This document shows positions 1 to 8,720 of a stretch of DNA of 64,000 nucleotides, piece by piece. The notes beneath the pieces were generated by a model. The model was not told where the DNA came from, ran no database searches, and was given only the letters and a program-made list of their open reading frames with translations. The DNA is taken from positions 1,550,001-1,614,000 of the forward strand of contig NZ_CP115300.1 in assembly GCF_027625935.1 (NCBI RefSeq). The letters are read 5' to 3'. Each line of letters opens with the position of its first letter. Within the stretch, counting starts at the first letter, position 1. The stretch comes from Streptomyces camelliae. GTDB taxonomy: Bacteria > Actinomycetota > Actinomycetes > Streptomycetales > Streptomycetaceae. The position numbers and the translations under genes are program-made.

Positions 1-868
1 CGACCTCCATCGGCAGGATACGGCGCAGCCGGCCCGGCGGCTCCGGACGCTTGCGCCACTCTCGGGGGTAGCCCACGGAGACCTCCACGAAGCGGACTCC
101 GTCGTGCCAGGTGGTGCGCGGGATGTGCAGATGGCCGTAGACCATCGTGGCGACGGGGAACCGGCGGTGCCAGTCGGCGGTCAGCGTGGTCCCGCACCAC
201 ATCGCGAACTCGGGATGCCACAGCACATCGGTGGGGTGCCGGTGCAGCGGATAGTGGTTGACCGGTACGACGGACAGGCCGGCGGGGAGCGCGGCGAGCC
301 GGCGCTCGGTCTCGGCGACCCGGGCCCGGCACCAGGCGTCCCGGGTCGGATAGGGGTCGGGGTGCAGCAGGTACTCGTCGCTGCAGACGATGCCCGTGCT
401 CTCCGCGTAGGCCAGGCCCTCGGCCTTGGTGGCGCAGCCGGCAGGCAGGAACGAGTAGTCGTAGCCGAGGAACAGCGGGGCGACGGCGACCGGACCGCCC
501 GGGCCCTCCCACACCGGGTAGGGGTCCTCGGGAGTGACGACACCGAGCTCCCGGCACACCTCGACCAGGTGCTCGTAACGGGCGACGCCGCGCAGGGTGA
601 CGGTGTCCTTCGGGTGGGTCCACAGGTCGTGGTTGCCCGGTGCCCACAGCACCTTGCGGAACCGGCCGGCGAGCGTCGCGAGGGTCCAGCGGATGTCGGC
701 GACGGTCTCGGCGATGTCGCCGGCCACGATCAGCCAGTCGTCGGCGCTCGCCGGACGCATGTTCTCGACCAGGGCGCGGTTGTCCGGGTAGCTGATGTGC
801 AGGTCGCTGATGGCCAGCAGCTGTCCGGCCCCGGCCGTCGACTCCACCCCGTGCCCCTTTCCGATCAT
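1..868 (-). CDS. Metallophosphoesterase (3' end outside window)
   Basis: A minus-strand gene starts at ATG 868 and runs off the left edge, so about 289 N-terminal residues are visible. The calcineurin-like metal-binding blocks appear in order: AISDLHISYPD, then VAGDIAE, then APGNHDLW, then VNHYPLH and finally YGHLHIPR. These supply the Asp, His and Asn ligands of a dinuclear metal site. There is no signal peptide, so the enzyme is cytoplasmic. The substrate cannot be deduced. In many Streptomyces such a gene sits beside a phosphopantetheinyl transferase (recalled), but that neighbour would lie outside the window. It is divergent from the ATP-grasp gene. Confidence 0.85.
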   Translation of the reverse strand, partial: MIGKGHGVESTAGAGQLLAISDLHISYPDNRALVENMRPASADDWLIVAGDIAETVADIRWTLATLAGRFRKVLWAPGNHDLWTHPKDTVTLRGVARYEHLVEVCRELGVVTPEDPYPVWEGPGGPVAVAPLFLGYDYSFLPAGCATKAEGLAYAESTGIVCSDEYLLHPDPYPTRDAWCRARVAETERRLAALPAGLSVVPVNHYPLHRHPTDVLWHPEFAMWCGTTLTADWHRRFPVATMVYGHLHIPRTTWHDGVRFVEVSVGYPREWRKRPEPPGRLRRILPMEV

Positions 869-954
869 CGTCGCCCGGACCACAAGAGCACATTCCCGGA
901 TCCGGGACAAGAGGATCCCCGGCCGACAGGCCCCGCGAATCCGTAACACCCGCG

Positions 955-986
955 TTGCACGCGCGGGCTCTTGAAAGCCGTATGAT
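955..986 (+). promoter_or_regulatory. Candidate promoter of the ATP-grasp gene
   Basis: TATGAT at 981-986 is a good -10 hexamer. TTGCAC at 955-960 could be the -35 element, but the 20-bp spacing is longer than ideal. The TTGCAC lies in the loop of a short inverted repeat (CCCGCG 949-954, CGCGGG 962-967). Confidence 0.35.
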
Positions 987-994
987 CGCCCCAA

Positions 995-1036
995 CACCGA
1001 TGCCCCAACCTCCCTTCTGACGGGGGCTGTTCGGTG
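995..1036 (+). other. Leader hairpin before the ATP-grasp gene
   Basis: CACCGA (995-1000) can pair with TCGGTG (1031-1036), and GCCCC (1002-1006) with GGGGC (1023-1027), giving an 11-bp stem with a small internal loop. It would sit at the very 5' end of the transcript if the TATGAT box is used. I do not recognise it as a known riboswitch. Confidence 0.3.
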
Positions 1037-1105
1037 TCCCTTCCTTCTTCCTGCCCGGGCACGGGCCGCTGCGCCCTGCCCGGAAACCCCCGAAAGGCGG
1101 CCTGC

Positions 1106-2221
1106 ATGCTCTCTCGCGTACGCGTCTGGCTCAACCGCACGTACGCGGAGAACGTCTTCTTCATGGAACAGCTGCGGAGAAATCCCAGCGACCGCGCCGT
1201 GGAGATCCATGCGACGCACGCGGACCCCGACTCCCCCGTGCTGGCCGCCGCCGACACCGCCGACCTGGAGCCGGACGGCCTGTCCCCGGCCGGTTACGTC
1301 GAGTACGCCCTCGACCAGTGCGCCCGGCGCGGCATCGACGTCTTCGTGCCCCGGCTGCACCAGGCGGCGATCGTGGCACACCGCGCCGAGTTCGCGGCGG
1401 CCGGTACGGCGCTGCTGGCGCCGACGCCCGAGGCGGTGGCCGTGTTCGAGGACAAGGCGACCGCGTACGAGGCGGTCCGCTCGGTGGGCGTCCCGGTGCC
1501 GCCGTGGTGGCGGGTGCACACGGCGGACGAACTCCTCGCCGCTGTGGAGGAGTTGGAGGAAACCGGGCACAAGGCGTGCTTCAAGCCGGCCGCCGGTGCG
1601 GGCGGGGTCGGCTTCCGGGTGATCACCCGCGCCCCGTTCTCGCTGGCCCACCTCGAAGGCTTCCCCGGCCCGTACGTGCAGCTGGACCTGGTCCTCGATG
1701 CGCTGCGGCGGGCGGAGGAGCCGGTGGACTGGCTGGTGATGCCGCGCCTGGAGCAGCCCGAGGTGTCCGTCGACGTCCTCGCCGGGCCGGACAACCGGGT
1801 GCGGCTCGCGGTGGGCCGGACGAAGAACGGCCGCCGGCGGGGCTTCACCCTGGACGAGCGCTGGCTGGCCCCGGCCCGGCTGATCGCGGAGGGCTTCGGG
1901 CTGCACTATCTGTCCAACATCCAGTTCCGCATGTACGGCGACGAGCCGGTGCTGCTGGACGTCAACACCCGGCCGGCCGGGGGGCTGCACCAGCTGTCGC
2001 TGTGCGGGATCAACGCCCCCTGGGCCGCCGTGCAGCTGGCCCTCGGCGAGGACCCCGGGGTGGTCGAGCCGCCGTTCCTGGGGCAGGACTACACGGTGGT
2101 GTCGGGGCCCCGGCCGCTGCTGCCCACGGCGTTTCCGCGGCAGCGGGAGGCCGAGGTTCCGCTGCCGGTGGCGGCGATGCCTTTGCAGGCGGCTTCGGCG
2201 GCGGAGGTACTGCCGCTTTAG
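1106..2221 (+). CDS. ATP-grasp domain ligase
   Basis: A 371-aa cytoplasmic protein with an ATP-grasp fold. The central part has FEDKATAYEAVRSVGVPVP, typical of the start of the ATP-binding lobe, then FKPAAGAGGVGF as the nucleotide-binding loop. The C-terminal metal-binding block is EPVLLDVNTRPAGGLHQL, with the Asp and Asn expected for Mg-ATP. The family activates a carboxylate as acyl phosphate and couples it to an amine or thiol; the substrate here is unknown. ATG 1106 is chosen because AAAGGCGG ends 6 bases upstream, although the frame is open further 5'. The gene stands alone and ends before a strong hairpin. Confidence 0.8.
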   Translation: MLSRVRVWLNRTYAENVFFMEQLRRNPSDRAVEIHATHADPDSPVLAAADTADLEPDGLSPAGYVEYALDQCARRGIDVFVPRLHQAAIVAHRAEFAAAGTALLAPTPEAVAVFEDKATAYEAVRSVGVPVPPWWRVHTADELLAAVEELEETGHKACFKPAAGAGGVGFRVITRAPFSLAHLEGFPGPYVQLDLVLDALRRAEEPVDWLVMPRLEQPEVSVDVLAGPDNRVRLAVGRTKNGRRRGFTLDERWLAPARLIAEGFGLHYLSNIQFRMYGDEPVLLDVNTRPAGGLHQLSLCGINAPWAAVQLALGEDPGVVEPPFLGQDYTVVSGPRPLLPTAFPRQREAEVPLPVAAMPLQAASAAEVLPL

Positions 2222-2264
2222 GACGTACGCCGCGTGCGGGTCCGTTGTGGTTGCTCGCGCAGTT

Positions 2265-2289
2265 CCCCGCGCCCCTTCGGGGCGCGGGG
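2265..2289. terminator. Bidirectional hairpin terminator
   Basis: CCCCGCGCCCC (2265-2275) pairs perfectly with GGGGCGCGGGG (2279-2289) over a TTC loop. It lies between the convergent ATP-grasp and GH38 genes. The wider block GTTGCTCGCGCAGTTCCCCG resembles a dispersed intergenic element I recall as common in Streptomyces genomes. Confidence 0.7.
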
Positions 2290-2301
2290 GTTACCGGCGT
2301 C

Positions 2302-5300
2302 TCAGCGCGCAACCGCCAGCCGCAGTGTCCGTACCTCGAACGGCCGCAGCGTCACCGGTACGGCGTTCCCGCCCGTCTGGGCCGGTTCGAGCGGGCGTTC
2401 CAGCAGGTCGGTGATCTCGGCCCCGGCCAGCGGGAATCCGGTGCGCAGGACACCGCTCGCGCGGCCGCCCCGGGACTCGTACAGCCGGACCACCACATCG
2501 CCTGAGCCGTCGTCGGCGAGCTTGACCGCCTCCACGGTCACGCCCTCGCCCTCGGCGGAGACGACCGGCTCGGGCTCGCCCGCCGAATCGGCCACCCGCA
2601 GCGGGAGGTTGAGGGCATAGCCCTCGGCGACCGCGTCCTCGATGCTCGCACCGGGCAGCAGGGCGTAGGTGAAGCGGTGGCGGCCCTGGTCGGCCTCGGG
2701 GTCGGGGATCCGCGGGGCGCGGACCAGGCTGAGGCCGACCCTGGTGGTCGTACCCCCGTCCTCGCGGACCGTGCGGGTGACGTCGTGGCCGTAGGTGGAG
2801 TCGTTGATCACCGCGACCCCGTAACCGGGTTCGGCGATGTGCACCCAGCGGTGGCCGGAGACCTCGAAGCGGGCCGCCTCCCAGGTGGTGTTGGTGTGGG
2901 TGGGCCGCTGAATATGGCCGAACTGGATCTCGGCGCAGGAGTGCGCGGCGCGCACGTCGACCGGGAAGCCCGCCTTGAGGATCTTCTCCGTCTCGTGCCA
3001 GTCGATGTCCGTCTCGAAGTCGACGCGGGCGCTGCCCGCGCGGACGGTGATCGTCTGGGTGATCCGGGAGCCCTTGCCGAAGGAGCGGACCACGCGGATC
3101 GCGCCGACGAGCGGGGTGTCCTCGACCACGGTGACCGAGTCCGGCTCCAGCAGGTCGGTGTAGCGGTTGCGGTAGTGCTCGTCGATGTCCCAGGCGTCCC
3201 AGTAGTTGGGCAGGTCGGTGTGGAGACGGAGGAGGTTGCCGGGACCGGCGAGGACTTCGCGGCCCGCGCGCAGATCGTATACAGAAGACAGTGTTCCGTC
3301 GTCTGTCACCTGTACACGGACGATCCCATTTTCCATACACCGCCCGCCGCTCACCGTCACCGGGTGCGGGGGCTCGGCCGGGGCGAGGGGCGCGGAGCCG
3401 TTCGCGGGCACCCGGACGTACACCGGTGCGCCCTCGGGGGTGCGGACCACCTCGGCGCGGTCCCGGGGGCTCGTGTTGAACACGCGGGGCGCACCGGTGC
3501 CCAGGGCGGCGATCGCCTCGCCGGTGAGCGCCGTCAGCTCCCCGGCCACGCGGGCGTACTCGGCCTCGGCCTCGCGGTGCACCCAGGCGATGGAGGAGCC
3601 GGGCAGGATGTCGTGGAACTGGTGCAGCAGGACCGTCTTCCACAGCCGGTCGAGCTTCTCGTACGGGTAGGCGTAGCCCGGCGCGTGCAGGGCTGCCGTG
3701 GTGGCCCACAGCTCGGCCTCGCGCAGCAGGTGTTCGCTGCGCCGGTTGCCCTGCTTGGTGCGGGCCTGGGTGGTGTACGTGGCGCGGTGCAGCTCCAGGT
3801 ACAGCTCGCCCACCCACACCGGGGCGTTCGGGTACTCGGCTCGGGCCTTGGCGAAGAACGCGTCCGGGTGCTCGATCTCGACCTTCGCCGAGCCCTCCAG
3901 GTCCTTCAGGCGGCGGGCGCGTTCCATGATCTCGCGGGTGGGGCCGCCGCCGCCGTCGCCCCAGCCGAAGGGGGCGAGGGAGCGGGTGGCGCCGCCCTTC
4001 TCGGCGTAGTTGCGTACGGCCCGGGACATCTCCTCGCCGCTGAAGCGGGCGTTGTAGGTGTCGATGGGCGGGAAGTGGGTGAAGATCCGGGTGCCGTCGA
4101 TGCCCTCCCACCAGAAGGTGTGGTGGGGGAAGGTGTTGGTCTGGTTCCAGGAGATCTTCTGGGTGAGGAACCAGTCGTTGCCGGCAAGCTTGGCCAGCTG
4201 CGGGTAGGCCGCGGTGTAGCCGAAGGAGTCGGGCAGCCAGACGCCCTTGGTCTCGATGCCGAAGTGGTCCATGAAGAACCGCTTGCCGTGGATCAGCTGG
4301 CGGGCGAGCGCCTCGCCGCCGGGCAGGTTGCCGTCGGCCTCCACCCACATGCCGCCGACCGGCGCCCACTGGCCCTTGGCCACGGACTTCTTGATCCGCT
4401 CCCACACGTGCGGGTAGTTGTCGCGGACCCACTCGTACTGCTGGGCCTGGGAGCAGGCGAAGACGAACTCCTCGTACTCGTCGGCGAGCGCGGTGACGTT
4501 GGAGAAGGTCCGGGACGTCTTGCGCTTGGTCTCGCGGATCGGCCACAGCCAGGCGGAGTCGATGTGCGCGTGGCCGACGCCGGAGACGATGTGCGCGCTG
4601 GCGTGGGCGGGCTTGGCCAGGACCGGGCGCAGGGCCTCGCGTACGGCAGTCGCCGAGCCGGGGACGTCGTCCAGGTCGAGCAGGTCCATGGCCCGGTCGA
4701 GGGCGTGGGTGATCTCGTGCCGGCGCGGGTCGTGCTCGCCGAGCTCCCGCATCAGTTCGCGCAGCACCTGGAGGTCGAGGTCGAGGTGCCAGACCTCCTC
4801 GTCGAGGACGGCGAGATCGGCGCGGCGGAATGTGTACAGTGGACGGTCGCCTGCCGTCCGTACATCGCCGAGCGGAGTGGGCGCCACGAATTCGTTCGCG
4901 AGGATGTCGGGGTTGGAGGCCGCCTCCACCAGGTACTCGACCACTTCCCCGCCGGCTGCCGGGCGGGCCACCGGCACGTACTGGTTGAGCGGGTTGACCG
5001 CCTTCAGCGGGGTGCCGTCGGTGCGGTGGACGAGCGCCTCGGCCTGGTTGCCGGGCCAGTCGCCGGTGAAGCCGAGGTCGATGACGGCCTCGACGCGCCG
5101 GCCCGCCCACTCGGCCGGCACCCGGCCGTTCATCCGGAACCAGGTCGTACCCCAGGGCGGACCCCACGGGGTGTCCATGGCGAACGGCGCGTACGGGGCG
5201 GCCGCGGCCTCCTCGAAGGAAACCGGCTCCCCGGGCGCCTGCCAGGCCGCCACCTCCAGGGGGACGCTGGCCGCGTAGATCGCGGGCTTGATGCGCTGGT

Positions 5301-5349
5301 CGTGGAGGCGTGCGACACGCTCCTCGATACGGCGGCGTTCGTCGTGCAT
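2302..5349 (-). CDS. GH38 alpha-mannosidase
   Basis: A 1015-aa enzyme without signal peptide, so it acts on imported oligosaccharide. Family GH38 zinc-dependent retaining alpha-mannosidases are recognised by GHAHIDSAWLWP (about residues 257-268), GGMWVEADGNLPGGEALARQ and WLPDSFGY, whose Asp374 is the expected nucleophile. The N-terminal 250 residues form the usual beta domain. The C-terminal half carries the beta-sandwich domains of the large bacterial enzymes. The gene follows GH4 by 45 bp on the same strand, and a perfect LacI-type palindrome lies in that gap, so it may have its own control. Two short stretches (about 3285-3345 and 4830-4870) use codons unusual for this genome. Confidence 0.93.
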   Translation of the reverse strand: MHDERRRIEERVARLHDQRIKPAIYAASVPLEVAAWQAPGEPVSFEEAAAAPYAPFAMDTPWGPPWGTTWFRMNGRVPAEWAGRRVEAVIDLGFTGDWPGNQAEALVHRTDGTPLKAVNPLNQYVPVARPAAGGEVVEYLVEAASNPDILANEFVAPTPLGDVRTAGDRPLYTFRRADLAVLDEEVWHLDLDLQVLRELMRELGEHDPRRHEITHALDRAMDLLDLDDVPGSATAVREALRPVLAKPAHASAHIVSGVGHAHIDSAWLWPIRETKRKTSRTFSNVTALADEYEEFVFACSQAQQYEWVRDNYPHVWERIKKSVAKGQWAPVGGMWVEADGNLPGGEALARQLIHGKRFFMDHFGIETKGVWLPDSFGYTAAYPQLAKLAGNDWFLTQKISWNQTNTFPHHTFWWEGIDGTRIFTHFPPIDTYNARFSGEEMSRAVRNYAEKGGATRSLAPFGWGDGGGGPTREIMERARRLKDLEGSAKVEIEHPDAFFAKARAEYPNAPVWVGELYLELHRATYTTQARTKQGNRRSEHLLREAELWATTAALHAPGYAYPYEKLDRLWKTVLLHQFHDILPGSSIAWVHREAEAEYARVAGELTALTGEAIAALGTGAPRVFNTSPRDRAEVVRTPEGAPVYVRVPANGSAPLAPAEPPHPVTVSGGRCMENGIVRVQVTDDGTLSSVYDLRAGREVLAGPGNLLRLHTDLPNYWDAWDIDEHYRNRYTDLLEPDSVTVVEDTPLVGAIRVVRSFGKGSRITQTITVRAGSARVDFETDIDWHETEKILKAGFPVDVRAAHSCAEIQFGHIQRPTHTNTTWEAARFEVSGHRWVHIAEPGYGVAVINDSTYGHDVTRTVREDGGTTTRVGLSLVRAPRIPDPEADQGRHRFTYALLPGASIEDAVAEGYALNLPLRVADSAGEPEPVVSAEGEGVTVEAVKLADDGSGDVVVRLYESRGGRASGVLRTGFPLAGAEITDLLERPLEPAQTGGNAVPVTLRPFEVRTLRLAVAR

Positions 5350-5372
5350 GGGAAGTCTCCAGAAGAGGGTGA

Positions 5373-5384
5373 GAAAGCGCTTTC
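5373..5384. promoter_or_regulatory. LacI-family operator palindrome
   Basis: GAAAGCGCTTTC is a perfect 12-bp palindrome in the 45-bp gap between the GH4 stop and the GH38 start. The central GCGC is flanked by A/T arms, as in LacI/GalR and CcpA operators. No LacI-family gene is in the window, so the regulator would act in trans. Confidence 0.6.
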
Positions 5385-5394
5385 CGACCGCTGA

Positions 5395-6732
5395 CTACTT
5401 TAGATAGGCCAGACCGGGATGGACCTCGGTGTACCCGTCGACCAGCCGGCGGGCCACGTTCACCGAGTCGACCAGCGGATGCAGCGCGAACGCCTTGACG
5501 GCCGTCGCACGCGAACCGGACTCGGCGGCCGCGAGCACCTCGCGCTCGACGGCCTTGACCGAGCAGACGAGGCCGGTGGCGTGGCCGGGCAGCGGGTCGA
5601 CGGCGACCGGGTGGGCGCCGTTGGCGTCGACCAGGCAGGGCACCTCGATGACGGCCTCCGTGTCGAGCACCGAGAGGGTGCCGCGGTTACGGACGTTGAG
5701 GATCAGGGTGGTGCGCTCGTCGCGGGCGATGGCCCGCATCAGCGCCAGAGCGACCTTCTCGTAGCCGCCGGACAGGTCGTCGGCGTCGCGTTCGCCGGCG
5801 CCGGCCGTCTCCCGGTTCTCCGCCATGTAGGTCGCCTCGCGCTCGGCGCGGGTACGGTCCCAGGCCTCCAGAGCGTTCGCACCCGGGTTCCTGACCTCCT
5901 CGTAGAAATGCGCCTGCTGGTCGCGCAGGAAAGCACCGCGGGTCTTCTCGGCCTGCTGGTAGGCGCGGACCGCCTCGCGGTTGAAGTAGTAGTAGTGCAG
6001 GTATTCGTTGGGAATGGCACCGAGGGACCGGAGCCAGTCGACACCGAAGAGCTTGCCCTCCTCGAAGGAGCCGAGCAGGTCCGGGTCGGCGAGCAGGCGC
6101 GGGAGTTCGTCGCGGCCCGCGATGCGCAGGCCGCGCACCCAGCCGAGGTGGTTGAGGCCGACGTAGTCGATCCAGGCCTCCTTCGGATCGGCACCGAGAA
6201 CTCGGGCGATACGGCGGCCGAGGCCGACCGGGGAGTCACAGATGCCGATGACACGGTCGCCGAGGTGGCGGGACATGGCTTCGGTGACCAGTCCGGCGGG
6301 GTTGGTGAAGTTGATGACCCAGGCGTCAGGGGCGAGGCGGGCCACCCGCTGGGCGATGTCGACGGCGACGGGGACGGTGCGCAGACCGTATGCGATACCC
6401 CCCGCGCCGACCGTCTCCTGGCCGAGGACGCCCTGCGCCAGCGCGACCCGCTCGTCGTCGGCGCGGCCCTCCAGGCCCCCGACCCTGATCGCCGAGAAGA
6501 CGAAGTCGGCACCACGCAGGGCCTCGTCGAGGTCGGTGGTGGCGGTCACGGTGGGGGCGTCGGCGACGGTCGACGCCTGTTCAGCCAGTACACGGGCGAC
6601 TGCATACAGTCGGCTGTCGTCGAGATCGTGCAGCACGACCTCGGTGACCCGCCCCTCGCCGCGGTCCGTCAGCAGTGCCCCGTACACGAGCGGCACCCGG
6701 AACCCGCCGCCGCCCAGAATCGTCAGTTTCAC
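5395..6732 (-). CDS. GH4 family glycosidase
   Basis: A 445-aa enzyme of family GH4, which hydrolyses glycosides by an NAD+- and divalent-metal-dependent redox/elimination mechanism. The N-terminus MKLTILGGGGFRVPLVYGAL is the dinucleotide-binding fold. ICDSP supplies the metal-binding Cys165 and GLNHLGW supplies His195; VINFTNPAG is also typical. Family members cleave phosphorylated or unphosphorylated alpha- or beta-glycosides, and the sequence does not decide which. The GTG start at 6732 overlaps the DeoR stop as GTGA, so the two are translationally coupled. No signal peptide: cytoplasmic. Confidence 0.88.
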   Translation of the reverse strand: MKLTILGGGGFRVPLVYGALLTDRGEGRVTEVVLHDLDDSRLYAVARVLAEQASTVADAPTVTATTDLDEALRGADFVFSAIRVGGLEGRADDERVALAQGVLGQETVGAGGIAYGLRTVPVAVDIAQRVARLAPDAWVINFTNPAGLVTEAMSRHLGDRVIGICDSPVGLGRRIARVLGADPKEAWIDYVGLNHLGWVRGLRIAGRDELPRLLADPDLLGSFEEGKLFGVDWLRSLGAIPNEYLHYYYFNREAVRAYQQAEKTRGAFLRDQQAHFYEEVRNPGANALEAWDRTRAEREATYMAENRETAGAGERDADDLSGGYEKVALALMRAIARDERTTLILNVRNRGTLSVLDTEAVIEVPCLVDANGAHPVAVDPLPGHATGLVCSVKAVEREVLAAAESGSRATAVKAFALHPLVDSVNVARRLVDGYTEVHPGLAYLK

Positions 6733-7514
6733 GCTTGAGCCTTTCCTGCCAGGACCACCTCGACACCGGCCTCCTCCAGGGCGGCTCGGGTCACCGGGTC
6801 CACCGGCGCATTGGTCACCACCATGTCCAGGTCCTCGGGACCACAGACCTTCGCCATGCCCGTACCCGGGAACTTGGCCGAGTCGGCAAGCAGCACGGCC
6901 TTGTCGCTCGCCTTGATCATGGCGCGCTTGACGGGCACCTCCACGACCGTCGTGTCCATCACCTGGCCGCCCGGGCGCACCCCGCTGGTGCCGAGGAAGA
7001 GCCAGTCGGCGTGCAGCTGCCGCAGGTTGTCCTCCGTGAGGAAGCCGACCAGGGAGCGGTACTCGCGGCGGACCATGCCGCCGAGCAGCACCAGCTCGAT
7101 GCCCTCGTCGTCGGCCAGTTCCTCGTACACCACCAGGTTGCTGGTGATGACGGTGAGGCGGCGACCGTGCAGCTGGCGGGCGAGCCGGAAGGCGGTGGTG
7201 CCGATGTCGAGCAGCACCGACTGGCCGTCCTCGACCATCGCCGCGGCGCACGCGGCCAGCGCGTCCTTCTCGGCCACGCGCACCTCGGCGACCTCGGCGA
7301 AGGGCTGGTCGCCCTCCTCGACGACGGCGCCGCCGTGGACACGTGTGAGCAGCCCGTCCTCCTCCAGCTTGACCAGATCGCGTCTGATCGTGGCGGGGCT
7401 CACACCCAGCCGCTCGGAGAGGTCGGTCACAGCTGCGGGGCCGCCGGAGCGCAGGGCCCGCAGGATGAGTTGGTGTCGTCGTTCTGCCAGCACGCCACGA
7501 ACACTACTCGTCAT
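6729..7514 (-). CDS. DeoR-family transcriptional regulator
   Basis: A 261-aa regulator. Residues 10-60 hold the DeoR winged helix (LSERLGVSPATIRRDLVKLE). The C-terminal sugar-phosphate sensor domain has LLDIGTTAFRLARQL, ITSNLVVYEEL and KASDKAVLLADSAKFP, the standard DeoRC signature. The effector is therefore expected to be a phosphorylated sugar, perhaps the product of the divergent PfkB kinase. ATG 7514 is preferred over a TTG two codons upstream. TGACGAG repeats in the divergent promoter region are the likely binding sites. It heads the GH4-GH38 operon. Confidence 0.9.
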   Translation of the reverse strand: MTSSVRGVLAERRHQLILRALRSGGPAAVTDLSERLGVSPATIRRDLVKLEEDGLLTRVHGGAVVEEGDQPFAEVAEVRVAEKDALAACAAAMVEDGQSVLLDIGTTAFRLARQLHGRRLTVITSNLVVYEELADDEGIELVLLGGMVRREYRSLVGFLTEDNLRQLHADWLFLGTSGVRPGGQVMDTTVVEVPVKRAMIKASDKAVLLADSAKFPGTGMAKVCGPEDLDMVVTNAPVDPVTRAALEEAGVEVVLAGKAQA

Positions 7515-7610
7515 CTTCAATCAAATCCATGCTCACTTCTGCTCGGGTATTGACCAATCTCGCAGAGCAGCGCACGATTCCGGTCATCGAAAATGACGAG
7601 TTTTGACGAG
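7507..7610. promoter_or_regulatory. Divergent control region with TGACGAG repeats
   Basis: TGACGAG occurs three times: on the minus strand at 7513-7507 overlapping the DeoR start, and on the plus strand at 7594-7600 and 7604-7610, exactly 10 bp apart. The longer block GAARATGACGAGT is shared as an inverted repeat by 7505-7517 and 7589-7601. The outer copies are about 81 bp apart, close to eight helical turns, suitable for autoregulation with looping. Confidence 0.55.
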
Positions 7611-7621
7611 AGGCTGTGCGC

Positions 7622-8674
7622 GTGGACGACGACAGGCCCGATGTACTGCTGACCGGGCTGCTCTTCTACGACCTCGTCCTCACGGGGCTCGGGAAGCCGC
7701 CGACGCCGGGCGAGGAGATCTGGACGGCCGGCATGGGTTGCGGCCCGGGCGGCATCGCCAACCTCGCCGTGGCCGCGTCCCGGTTCGGTCTGCGCACCTC
7801 GCTGGCCACGGTCTTCGGCGACGACTTCTACGGCGCGTACTGCCGTGGCGTCCTCGACGAGCAGGAAGGCGTCGACCTCTCGCTCTCCCGTATCGCGGAC
7901 GACTGGCCCACCCCCGTCACCGTCTCGCTCGCCTCCGGCCACGACCGGGCCCTCGTGACCCACGGCCAGGAACCCCCGTACTCGCAGGACGCACTGATGG
8001 GCGACCCGCCCGAGGCGCGCACGGCCCTCGTGCACATCGAGGCCGAACCGCGCGAGTGGCTCGCCAAGGCCGCCGCGAACGGCACCCGGATCTACGCCGA
8101 CGTCGGCTGGGACCCGGCCCAGGAGTGGTCCTCGGACCTGCTCGACCAGCTCGCCCTGTGCCACGCCTTCCTCCCCAACGAGACCGAGGCGATGGCCTAC
8201 ACCCGCACCGACAGCGCGACGGCGGCCCTCGGCACGCTCGCCGAGCTGGTGCCGGTGGCGGTGGTCACGCGGGGCGGCGACGGCGCGATGGCCGTCGACC
8301 AGACGACCGGCGAGTACGCGGAGGTCCCGGCCCTCGCCGTCGATGTCCTGGACCCGACGGGCGCCGGGGACGTCTTCGGCGCGAGCTTCGTCGCGGCCTC
8401 GCTCGGCGGCTGGCCGCTGGCGGAGCGGCTGCGGTTCGCGGTCCTGGCCGCGGGCCTGTCCGTCCGGCATCACGGCGGGGCGCTCGCGGCTCCCGGCTGG
8501 TACGGCGTCGACCGCTGGTGGCGCTCGCTGACGGACCCCGAACTGCGCCGCGCGTACGGCTTCCTGGCCGACCGTATCCCCGTCGACGTCGGCCCGCCCG
8601 TGCGCCACGCCCCCGTCACCCCGCCGGCCCCTCACCCGACCGTCGGCCCGCACGCCCGCGAACGGCGGCCCTGA
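7622..8674 (+). CDS. PfkB-family carbohydrate kinase
   Basis: A 350-aa ribokinase-like sugar kinase. The N-terminal substrate block GCGPGGIANLAVAASRFGL and the C-terminal block DPTGAGDVFGASFVAA are the two PfkB signatures; Asp in GAGD is the catalytic base. It phosphorylates an imported or hydrolysed sugar with ATP in the cytoplasm. GTG 7622 is chosen because GAGAGG ends 8 bases upstream; GTG 7616 is an in-frame alternative. First gene of the plus-strand operon, 46 bp before the solute-binding protein. The last 40 residues are a Pro/His-rich tail of unknown role. Confidence 0.88.
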   Translation: MDDDRPDVLLTGLLFYDLVLTGLGKPPTPGEEIWTAGMGCGPGGIANLAVAASRFGLRTSLATVFGDDFYGAYCRGVLDEQEGVDLSLSRIADDWPTPVTVSLASGHDRALVTHGQEPPYSQDALMGDPPEARTALVHIEAEPREWLAKAAANGTRIYADVGWDPAQEWSSDLLDQLALCHAFLPNETEAMAYTRTDSATAALGTLAELVPVAVVTRGGDGAMAVDQTTGEYAEVPALAVDVLDPTGAGDVFGASFVAASLGGWPLAERLRFAVLAAGLSVRHHGGALAAPGWYGVDRWWRSLTDPELRRAYGFLADRIPVDVGPPVRHAPVTPPAPHPTVGPHARERRP

Positions 8675-8720
8675 CCCTCGAACCCCCTCTCCACGTCGAA
8701 CAGGAACAACAGGAGTGACC

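Noticed and set aside
2291..5394. Very long open frames overlapping GH38, on the minus strand in another frame (about 960 codons) and on the plus strand (about 900 codons)
   Set aside because: They are by-products of high GC with biased third positions. They have Arg/Gly/Pro-rich low-complexity translations and no family motifs, while the GH38 frame shows all catalytic blocks.
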